A DNA stretch of 64,000 bases, taken from Topomyia yanbarensis (lineage: Eukaryota; Arthropoda; Insecta; Diptera; Culicidae). The stretch is taken from NCBI RefSeq assembly GCF_030247195.1, contig NC_080670.1:45956194-46020193 (forward strand), written 5' to 3'. Every line of letters begins with the position of its first letter. Position 1 is the stretch's first letter. The notes beneath the pieces are model-generated. The model saw only the letters and a list, made by a program, of their open reading frames with translations. It did not search any database and was not told the DNA's origin. A program made the position numbers and the translations under genes. This document shows positions 47,521 to 56,022 of the stretch, in pieces.

Positions 47521-48032
47521 GCGGAGACTTATGCTTGGTCAAGATATTCAGAGGGGGGCTGTATCAGCTGAAGTTATGATCATCACATGAGACATACATT
47601 AGTACTTCAAACACTACTAATACTTGAATAGCCAATCACCACACATAGCACATCCTTTCTCAATTATCTATTTGTTACTGGTTGATTGTTGGTTATGAGC
47701 TGGTGAATAGAGGAAAGGTATAGAACAGACAAAAGGCTCATATCAGCCCTCCCGGCCTCCCCGACACACCACTATCGAGGCGTATTGTAATCAACATCTT
47801 GGAGCGGGCTTCTTATATAAATCAAATCCTCAGTAGTCATAATGTTTGGTGGAATATTAACATGAGAACTAATTAACCTCTAGTAGTAGAACTTGGTGCA
47901 AATAAAAACTAAAAAGAGCGAAGGTCCTTATATTTAGATAACTCTATTGAATATATTGTGGCTTGATGATGTTTACAATACCGTCAATCCCATCAACCTG
48001 CGAGAGGGTGTATGGGCGTTTTTTTTAGATTT

Positions 48033-48267
48033 CTCGACAAACATATGATTACGGCCTAAAAGCCAACTGTCAAAATCCACTTTGAATTGAAATTCCGGAC
48101 AAACCGTTACGCGCCAATCAGAGATGTTTATAGTAACCGAAAGAAAAATATTTTTTCTTTCATAAACTGTTGTGAACTGTGTTCGGCTAGTAACGGTTTG
48201 TCCGGAATTTCCATTCAAAGTGGATTTTGACAGTTGGGTTTTAGGCCGTAATCATATGTTTGTCGAG
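48033..48267. mobile_element. 235-bp inverted-repeat MITE, ATTT flanks
   Basis: The ends CTCGACAAACATATGATTAC and their exact inverse close a body with long arms (GTCAAAATCCACTTTGAAT and the inverse). ATTT flanks both sides (48029-48032 and 48268-48271), though the region is T-rich and this could be chance. It sits directly against the right copy of the 24-bp direct repeat. Confidence 0.8.
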
Positions 48268-48271
48268 ATTT

Positions 48272-48567
48272 GTTTTTTTAGATTTTATATGAAAACTTTC
48301 AAGTAAGTATCTAAATAATCTTCTACAAACTGTTCCCATATTTTTTCTGCATCAAATGTGTATTCATTTTACAACCACAATCTTATAGTTTCTCGAAAAT
48401 CCCAAGTTTTAATATCTTTCCCATACATTTAAATTCACCATAGCCACCACTGAAGTAGTGCCATCTCTTAAATATTTCCATGAAAATATTACTTAATTGT
48501 CCTAACTCCATATTGTCGCGCTTATAATAAAATCTCACATTGCGGGCGTCGGAAAGGCGCATCAAAT
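48272..48567. other. Spacer
   Basis: The region has the left part of a minus-strand frame (48383-48916) that runs through two separate mobile elements, so it cannot be a gene. Confidence 0.5.
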
Positions 48568-48575
48568 ATAGCCGC

Positions 48576-48801
48576 CAGAGATGCCAGGTACTTTTTTCAA
48601 ATGTCTGCAATAATTTAAAAAGTCTGGGAAGAACAAAAATGTCAGGAAAGCTAGTGTAATCAAAGGCCTTTACATTCAAAAATCTGTAAATATCTGCAAC
48701 CAAACTAAAAAATCTGCAAATATCTGCGTCATCGAAGAAATCTGCAGCTAAAATTAAAATTCTGCGAATTTGCAGACTTGTCTGCAAATCTGGCATCTCT
48801 G
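48576..48801. mobile_element. hAT-type MITE, TCTGCAAAT family, 8-bp TSD
   Basis: The tips are CAGAGATGCCAG and CTGGCATCTCTG, exact inverses. ATAGCCGC is duplicated perfectly at 48568-48575 and 48802-48809. TCTGCAAATAT, TCTGTAAATAT and TCTGCAGCT type words occur about eight times, mainly in the right half. This is the shortest member (226 bp) of the CAGNGATGCCA group here. Confidence 0.92.
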
Positions 48802-48813
48802 ATAGCCGCAGTT

Positions 48814-48981
48814 CCCATTTAAGCTCAGCCGGAAACGAACTGGAATTCTGGCTGGTTCCAGTTCGTATTCCGGCTCCAGTGACACAACCGATTCTAGTTA
48901 GAATCGGTTGTGTCACTAGAGCCAGAATGCGAACTGGAACCAGCCAGAATTCCAGTTCATTTCCGGCTGAACTTTACTGGG
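48814..48981. mobile_element. 168-bp palindromic MITE, GGAATTCTGGCTGG type
   Basis: The left arm from CCCATTTAAGCTCAGCCGG pairs with the right arm ending CCGGCTGAACTTTACTGGG, around a centre CCGATTCTAGTTAGAATCGG. TT lies on both outer sides. The tips resemble the CCCRGTYAAA design of the 170-bp palindrome but the arms differ. Confidence 0.85.
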
Positions 48982-49622
48982 TTGCTCCGCAAGCCGATTT
49001 CAGTGGAGCCACTAGACAATGAGACACTCGAACATAAGCGAACTATAGGAGTGATAATCAGTCTCTATTGCAAATGAATGTAGAGGATCTTCTCTTGCAA
49101 TGTTTGTTTATTTTTCTACTAGCTTTGTGCTCTTCAAAAGCTTCAAAGAAAAAGCTGCCTATGAATTTATATAGGCGGCTGTCACGCACCTATCTGGATT
49201 GAGCTTTCATATAATCGCATATCGAGCGGTTATCCTGCCAAGCACAATACATAGGAGGAGATTTTTCCAACCTGAAAAAGGAGACGAATGATCTTCAATC
49301 GCAATGAAAAAAAATCTGTTTTAATCTTCCTAGTAGTGCAATAGTGCCTTTCCCATTTATCCAATCTATGGTTCATTAGTAATATTTTTCTCTGAAGTGC
49401 TTATATTTCCTTTAGTACTTCGAACGACCAACCATACGACAATCTACCTAATACTTCTATTTAACGTAATTAATCTCAAAATATTCACATAATATCAAAA
49501 AGAAGAACTCAACCTTAATACACCAACTCTATTAACTAGTTGACCTAGAAAAAAAATGTAAGCCGAATAGCTGAATGCTCCATTTTTCAAAAATTGAATT
49601 AACTCTCAGCAATTGAATTAAC
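48982..49622. other. Unassigned DNA
   Basis: No gene. 49318-49362 (TTTTAATCTTCCTAGTAGTG then GTGCCTTTC) is an end fragment of the GCCTTTCTCA repeat family seen whole at 8165. Confidence 0.5.
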
Positions 49623-50500
49623 TCATGATTCATCTCCATACATCCGACTGTCTATCAACCCTTCCGGTTTACCGGAGAAACGGTTATCCACATCGTCACA
49701 GGGTGGCGGCGGCATCGGCAACGGCGGCAATGGTTGCGGCGCACTTCTAAAGCACTGGCGCTGTGTGCTGCCGCGCCACACCATTTGGCGTGCGTCCGTG
49801 GACAATCTCACGAAAATCCACTCGAGTTTGGGTCCGCGAGGGCCATCATAGGATGATGCTTCTCGCAAGATAATATTAAAAACAAATTAAGAGTTCAGCT
49901 GTCGCACGGTGGCCCACAACCACAACGGCCGACTTTTCCCTCTTTTCCGATCATTCCTGGTGCGTGGTTGGGTTGGGGCGGGGGGAGACAGCTGCAATCA
50001 CGTGGAGACCGGACAAGAAAGGAAAATATGAAGTAGTTTTCTTCGCTATAAATGAACAATCATAAACAGCTCTTACAAGCAATTCCCAAGAATGTCGACG
50101 ATCGGCAAACTTTCTTTTTATTTCTGCTGTCTCCTTCTCATCACTATACCCTAGTATATCTATCTTGACGACTTCACATCTCAATTTGACGGTCGGTGGG
50201 TTGGAATTTTCGGCTTGTGCCTAATTGCGATCTACTGGTCGTCCGCACGTGGTTATGATGATGTATCGCACGCGGAACGGCGCGCAGCGGCGGCATTTTT
50301 ACGGATGCCTAATGCCCTCTGGGTCCTACTTGGCGGGATTCCGCGTAATGAGCGCTAATAGACCAACTGACCTGGTCACTTAATTTGTTCGATATTCCGT
50401 ACCCTGCTGCTAGTCCGGTCCGTGCGCTGCCCGGGGAATTATCGAATTGTTTTGTGGAACACCGCAGGTATTGCAAAGAAGACACCTCGATTCATTCAGA
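49623..50500. other. Island of higher-GC, non-repetitive DNA
   Basis: This stretch lacks the terminal repeats and AT-rich tracts of its surroundings. It contains GGTGGCGGCGGCATCGGCAA, CAGCTGCAATCACGTGGAGA and CGCACGTGG, that is E-box-like CAGCTG and CACGTG words. The frame 49623-49868 (minus, 81 residues) is Pro-rich at its centre but has no recognised domain. It could be conserved host sequence such as an enhancer or an unrecognised exon. Confidence 0.35.
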
Positions 50501-51003
50501 GGGAAAATAAACAGACAAGTGGATAGGGTACAAATTAGGAGTAAATTTTAGGTCTGAATGTTTTTTGTCGTTACACATACGCTAATAACTCCCTCGTTTG
50601 TTGGACATGATTGATGGGTTTCTATGTTTGAAATAACAAATCGGATGTATAACGACTAATGACGGTACTCGATGGGATAGCTGCGAAGCACCGTTCGACC
50701 CATTTCGAACCCCATTTATTCTGGTTCAAAAGTTCAGTGAGAGAAAGGATATTTTTTGCTATTCGCAGTCTCCGAAATGGTCTCCGTGTGATTATGGGTG
50801 ATTTGCGAAATTTCTCCATTTCAGCTATTGAAACTTGTCTGCAACTGTGTCTTTGTGCAAAAAAAGGGTCTCAGCGGTACCCTGTAATTTTAGCAACTTT
50901 ATGAGATGATTATGGTTCTGAAATGTAGAATCAGTTTGTAAATTAAAACTTTAACTGCTAGCTGAAGAAAATTATCATTTTGTACATGGAACCTTGTGAT
51001 TAA
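50501..51003. other. Unassigned DNA
   Basis: No supported feature. Two overlapping frames on opposite strands (50622-50819 and 50659-50904) have no motif. Confidence 0.35.
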
Positions 51004-51645
51004 CCCCTTCATTCACATATTCTTTATAAACAACATTTTTAAACATCTTTAACTTTTGATTTAGGGAAGATTACCTCACAAAAATAAATAAGACTAGTAT
51101 CAGTGACTGTTACCTTTAATTTGAGCACTAACAGTTATAAGAATTGTTTATAGAACTGCTTCTTATTTCAACTTGTGTGATTGGATTTCTATGGAGTAGT
51201 GCTGCCAGGGATAGTTTAACTTAACGGCGGAAAAAGAAATTTTGATATATGTTCAATGTCTTGAAATATTTTTGAAAACTGATAAAACCTATCAATTTCG
51301 ATTGACTTTGTCTTCCTTTCTAGGCCAGAAAACACATCAAAAAGCTTTCAAAACTATATCTAGCGTTGTTATTTGTTATAATTAACTGTTATTTTAACTA
51401 TTAACGAGACCTAACTTATAACACAACATGTTACGAAAATTGCGTTCGGTTATAATCTTGTTATTTCATTCTGATCGGGTTTCTACGTAATTGGACTATT
51501 GTTAAAATTGTAGGAGCATTTTTTAGCACTGCTTGAAAAGAACCTATCTATCAAAATAAGTTTGACGTGTTTTTTACCCGAACAGTTTTAAGGAAAAATA
51601 ATTTTGGAACCTTATATGCACTATAAAAAGTTGAGCATGAAAGGG
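51004..51645. mobile_element. piggyBac-like MITE, copy 2
   Basis: The left TTAA (51000-51003) is followed by CCCCTTCATTCACA. The right end TGAGCATGAAAGGG is followed by TTCT, a decayed TTAA. Internal blocks such as GTGCTGCCAGGGATAGTTTA and TTGAAAACTGATAAAACC match copy 1 (31126-31639) in opposite orientation. Copy 2 is longer and more diverged. Confidence 0.8.
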
Positions 51646-52898
51646 TTCTTACTATATAGTTGATTCATCAGACCATATGGTTGAATAATATTTTGATTGT
51701 TTTTGTATAGCTTTAAAAAGATTTACAATCTCGCCTTGATGTCAAAGGGAAAGTTACAGGAAATTTTATGGGCCTTTTGAAAAAACCTGTTGCTGTTGAT
51801 AGAGAAACGCGTATAACCTATGAAAATGTCGTGATTAAATAAAAGAATTGTGCTGTTAAAACAAAATTTAAATTATCTCGATAACTACTACATTTTAGAA
51901 AATTTTTGTTATAAGCATTTTGATTTAAAATAGCATTTAGAATCCTATTCAAAACGAAAATTGTATTTTTGATTACAAATAGTATGAATTATAAAAATAA
52001 GTCAAAATTGTTGTTAGGAAAACTTTTTTATTGGAAGCTTCTCCATGATCCAAATATACTGAAAAAGTTTCTTTTATGCCTTTAAAACAATAAACATTTA
52101 ATTGTTGACGTTTTATGATGGGGTAACGCGAATTACTTTTAAAAAGGGTAGGGAAATTCCAAATATCTCGACAACTATCGCATTTTGGAAGTTTTTTGTT
52201 AAATGCATCTTTATTTACAATGATGCTTAGAATTATATTCTGTAATAAAATTACAGTTTTGTTTGTCAATTAGTATAATATTAAAAAAAACATGTATAAA
52301 GTTGTTGTTAGAAAAACTTTTTTACCAATAAATTCTCCATCATGCAATCACATTTGAAATGTTTCTCTCTTTAGGTTTTTGTTGACAAAATAAAAAAATT
52401 AAAAAAATAGGTTTTATTTGCAATTTAAATATTTAATGCGAATTTTCAATTTTGTGAATGCACGACATAACATTTTTTCAGCACATTTTTTTTGTATAGA
52501 AGTATTCATTTCTTGTAACTCGTTCTCAGATAGTTTTACTATTTAAAATACAGTAACCGAAAAAAATTGAAATTAATGAACGTAGAAACGTCTACGCCCT
52601 TTTGAAAAATTGCTCTTGTATCAAAATATTGCAATTGGTAAAGACAATCATGGAGATTAATAAACCGAACACAACCGCAAAGTTTGGTTCGAATCGACGA
52701 TGGTCATATTTTGCGGTCAGCCGATTTCTCATGGAATCTCTCAAGGTGGAGTCGATAAAAATTTTCATTTCACATTTCGGGTCTCGAACCCAGGTCTTCT
52801 AACTTGCTATCTAATCTTTTCGTACAGCGCATTAACCCTTTGTGACGCGATTTTTTTTTATTTCTAATATTGCTATTTTTAGCTTAATATAGGTTTTT
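51646..52898. other. AT-rich DNA, possible tandem duplication, tRNA-like remnant
   Basis: 51890-52060 and 52150-52370 share phrases (AAAACTTTTTTATTGGAAGC versus AAAACTTTTTTACCAATAAA; ATCTCGATAACTACTACATT versus ATCTCGACAACTATCGCATT), a diverged duplication of about 280 bp. At 52775-52830 the minus strand reads CCTGGGTTCGAGACCC, a B-box-like word that suggests a SINE remnant, but no A box is convincing. A lone TTAACCCTTTG at 52832 resembles a piggyBac tip without partner. Confidence 0.45.
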
Positions 52899-53185
52899 GG
52901 GGTCGCTGATTCCAATTCCGACGTCGAAAATTTAAAATTCAAAATGGCGGATCCAATATGGTGCTTGGCCAAATTTCGTGTTTTATATTGGCCTAAAACG
53001 TCTTACACGGAAGTTTTCGAGGACGCTGATTCTGATTCTGAGGTCGACAATGGAAAATTCAAAATGGCGGATGCAATATGGCGACTGTGCTTGGCTAAAA
53101 ATTGCTGCCATTTTTGTTGTCGCCATTTTTGAATTTCCAAATTCTGTTATCAGAATTGTAATCAGCGACCTCAAAAACCACATAA
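52899..53185. repeat. GTCGCTGATT repeat: direct duplication plus inverse copy
   Basis: GTCGCTGATTCCAATTCCGA then AAATTCAAAATGGCGGATCC (from 52902) recurs about 120 bases later as ACGCTGATTCTGATTCTGA then AAATTCAAAATGGCGGATGC. The inverse follows at 53110-53180 (CGCCATTTTTGAATTTCC to AATCAGCGACCTCAAAAA). The result is a compact palindromic array. I do not know its class. Confidence 0.65.
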
Positions 53186-53611
53186 TCTATTTTTATGCTA
53201 GTTGAAAAGTTATCCCTGTCTCTCGGAATCTTTTATAGACCTACACAATAATAAACTCCATTTTTGCATATTTCAATAATTTTTTTCTCAAAAAAACTGG
53301 CCTGCGAAAAATTCTGAAAAAAATCTATTATTTAGTTCAATGTTTGAGATACTTGCAAAACCATTTAGAGACTTGGACTTTGGACTTTTAGTTCAGACAC
53401 ATCCGAATTCATTGCAAAAAAACGAGATTTTCTAGTTTTAATTGGTTATAACTAATAAGTAATTAACAAATTCACATAATTTTTTGTGCTATCCTTACAT
53501 CCCTAAGAATTCGTATTTATATGCCAACGGTAACTGGAAATCCAATTAAAACTTAGGAAAAGTAGGTGTGGCGTATACGTGACGTACTGTCGCTTAGCTC
53601 ACTGCATCGGC
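53186..53611. other. AT-rich spacer
   Basis: No gene or boundary seen. Confidence 0.4.
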
Positions 53612-54109
53612 AATTGGGTCATTAAGCTATATATAGTTTTCCGTCCTATTCGATAAATTTTAGGTCCACTATACATAATATAACATTATTTCAAAAAAAA
53701 TTTCGTTGTGATACGTAAAAACCTTTTTTCATTTTTAAAATATATCTTATGTAAACATAGACAACCATACATAAGAAAACGGCGGTTGTTTACATCTGGC
53801 CTATCAAGACAACACCCAAAATGAAAAAAACTATATGCATTGGATGGTGTTCATGACAAATAAAAATAACACTGCAGGAAAACCGGGAAAACATGTATTC
53901 ATTTTCTCTGACAGGTCATCATTTGTCGTGAAATTCGATATGTCAAATGCTTCTGATAGTGTCAAATCAAGACTGTCAACACATTTCTTTATTTCTTTAT
54001 TTTCACGTTTCCTTATTGAAAAAAAAAACATTGTTGTAATCACGAAAATCAGATTTATCGATGTGTGTAATAAAAAAAGATTTTTTTCTCATTTAATGAC
54101 CCAATTGCG
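53612..54109. mobile_element. Inverted-repeat MITE with AATTGGGTCATTAA tips
   Basis: AATTGGGTCATTAA at the left is mirrored by TTAATGACCCAATT at the right. Inside, a shorter palindrome around GTAAACATAGACAACC and GGTTGTTTACAT is visible near 53752-53798. The outer bases GC and GC extend the inverse repeat. No transposase frame. The exact target duplication is undecided. Confidence 0.65.
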
Positions 54110-54182
54110 GGTTTAAACAAATTGATCATGCGCATGTCAAAATAGAAATGAGTACTCACACTACCATGGTTCTACGCTGGAG

Positions 54183-54352
54183 CCCGGTCAAACCATTCGG
54201 AATTTGATTCGGAATCCTGAATGGAGTCATTATGGATTCCAAATCAAATGCAACAACCGATTCTGAGTCGGAATCGGTTGTTGCATTTGATTTGGAATCC
54301 ATAATGACTCCATTCAGAAATCCGAACCGGTTCCGGAATGAGTTTAACTGGG
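54183..54352. mobile_element. 170-bp palindromic MITE, copy 2
   Basis: It is identical to 41710-41879 except for one base (GGAATTTG versus GGAATATG near the left end) and has the same orientation. AG flanks both sides. It lies 18 bases left of the hAT-type MITE at 54371. Confidence 0.9.
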
Positions 54353-54370
54353 AGATGCTGATCCGGTAGC

Positions 54371-54909
54371 CAGGAATGCCAACCTTCCAGATTTCTCTGG
54401 ATTCCTCCAGATTTTTAATCGTCGTCCAGACATACAGATTTATTTTAGTCTGATCCAGATCTCAGAGATTTTGTCCAGATTTATCCAGACAATATGAAAA
54501 ATAACTAAATAAAATACAAGAAGGCTTCATTGATTTTTAAACCACTATTTGAAAATAGTTGGGAACACCACATATCAAAATTTTTTCGCTGAAAGTCACC
54601 TAAATTTTCCGAATTTTCGTCAGCTGGCAGTTCCGGCAATCCAAAATGCTGAATCCCTAGAAATTCAAATTTAATCTATTTCACGGATTATCTATGCTGA
54701 AAATTAAGCATTTGAAATATAAAAGGGAGCGCAACTATAGAATTTTCAGTATGTCGAGACATATTTGTTTGACAACCAAGCATATTCCATCAATAAAATG
54801 TACAAATACAGCTCATAGATGGAGCTTCCTAAAAAATAGCCCATCCAGACAATTCCAGACTTTTTCAAAAAATATTACAGATTTTCTGGAAAAACACTTG
54901 GCATCCCTG
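54371..54909. mobile_element. hAT-type MITE, TCCAGATTT family, copy 2, 8-bp TSD
   Basis: The tips are CAGGAATGCCAA and TTGGCATCCCTG. CCGGTAGC is duplicated exactly at 54363-54370 and 54910-54917. The left end repeats TCCAGATTT or TCCAGA as in 13129-13468; the right end also carries CATCCAGA, TTCCAGACTTTTT and ACAGATTTTCTGG. The middle 300 bases are absent from copy 1, so this is the fuller version. A frame of 105 residues (54694-55011) crosses its right boundary and is not a gene. Confidence 0.92.
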
Positions 54910-54978
54910 CCGGTAGCCACAAATAATTTGATCGGTCGTTTGCTATCAGAGTCTGACCTGATGAAGGTCACTGCATTA

Positions 54979-55762
54979 CACGCTCATTTATATGAACTCA
55001 AATTTGAGTAGTCAAAAACTGAGTGTAGTGTTCGGACAATAAAGAGCACACGTCTACACGCTAAGGACGACCAGTCAAGAAGAACCAGCCTCTTGATCTG
55101 ATTTTATTTAATCAATTCGTTATGCACCGTTACGCTGAGTATGACATTAGATGACCTACAGATGTACATTGTTTACACTAAACGAAATAGTTGTCTTTTT
55201 CGATTGCAGTTGCGTTAGACACTACACTGAGTTCTCCTCGTCTACTCAGTTTTGAGTTTGGTATTAAAATTTGAGTACACTTTTTACTCAAAAAGAAAAT
55301 ACAAAAAATAACCATTTCGCATTTATTCTATAACTATAAAGGAAATTATTGGTACTTCATAAGTCATTTACCTGTACCTCCAGAATACCTGGAAATTTAA
55401 TCTGAGGGCCTTTTTGCAATCTGCTTAATGCTGATCCGCATCTCGTTGAAATGGCAAGAAATATTAAAATACGAGCGGAAGTTAAATTTGAACAGAAGCA
55501 AACTCAATTAAACTAACCTTTTAGTCTTCCAAACGATTCGTGTCGACTGCAATATATTTTATTTTTAATTTTTGCCGATGTCCGATTCCACGCACTTTTC
55601 TTGAGAATAAGTATTTTTTTCACTCAAAACTATGAAAACGTAATGGTTACTCACGAGATGAGTTAGTTCTACTCAAATTAAAACTCATTTTTTGATATAA
55701 TGCTTCTAGTTATGAAATTGAGTGCTCTGAACTCGAATTTTGAGTAGTTTTGAATGAGCGTG
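54979..55762. mobile_element. CACGCTC element, copy 2, TA-flanked, ACTCA motif
   Basis: It runs from CACGCTCATTTATATGAACT to GAGTAGTTTTGAATGAGCGTG with TA on both sides (54977-54978 and 55763-55764). ACTCA or TGAGT words recur densely at both ends, as in 39438-40063. Non-coding. Confidence 0.8.
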
Positions 55763-55764
55763 TA

Positions 55765-56022
55765 CCTTTTCCCACGTGGGTTGATAGATTGTCGATGTCC
55801 AGCCATAAAGACGAATGCTGGAAACAACGCTGCTCCCTAGCTAGCGCGAGTTTGATGGTCTTCCGGATGGTTCACACGAGAACTTTGTGACGAGATAGTA
55901 GGGTCAGAAGCGGTTGCTGACGGATGATGATCGGTGTGACGGGAACCTTAATTCGGGAGAACCGGCTCTCTAGACAATTGCTGCGAAGCCACTTAACTTG
56001 TACGAGTTCTATAAAATCAAAC
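55765..56022. other. Left flank of the giant foldback
   Basis: GC-richer unassigned DNA. With the right flank (59284-59620) it would have been continuous before the foldback arrived. The joined flanks did not give me a recognisable protein. Confidence 0.4.

Larger units (their letters stand above)
42165..48032 (-). mobile_element. 5.8-kb coding-poor insertion bounded by a 24-bp direct repeat
   Basis: A 24-base sequence beginning TGTATGGGCG, with eight T and ending AGATTT, is present without mismatch at 42165-42188 and 48009-48032. The block between starts with AAGCATAAGCATAAGCATAAG. Read on the minus strand that is a short tandem hexamer tail, as at the 3' end of some non-LTR elements, and a long duplication fits target-primed insertion. 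No frame in it exceeds about 125 residues and no reverse transcriptase motif is visible. It holds a tandem array (45560-46960), a second short-unit array (47150-47520), a poly(T) run near 45921 and two related segments at 42330-42490 and 43930-44055. It may be a non-autonomous element, or a composite of several insertions. Confidence 0.55.

Noticed and set aside
48383..48916. A 177-residue minus-strand gene
   Set aside because: The frame crosses the perfect 8-bp duplications of a MITE and enters a second palindrome, so it is a chance frame.
52775..52830. A tRNA gene on the minus strand
   Set aside because: Only a GGGTTCGAGACCC word is present; no acceptor or D arm pairs, so at most a SINE remnant.
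54694..55011. A 105-residue plus-strand gene
   Set aside because: It spans the right end of one MITE and the left end of another.
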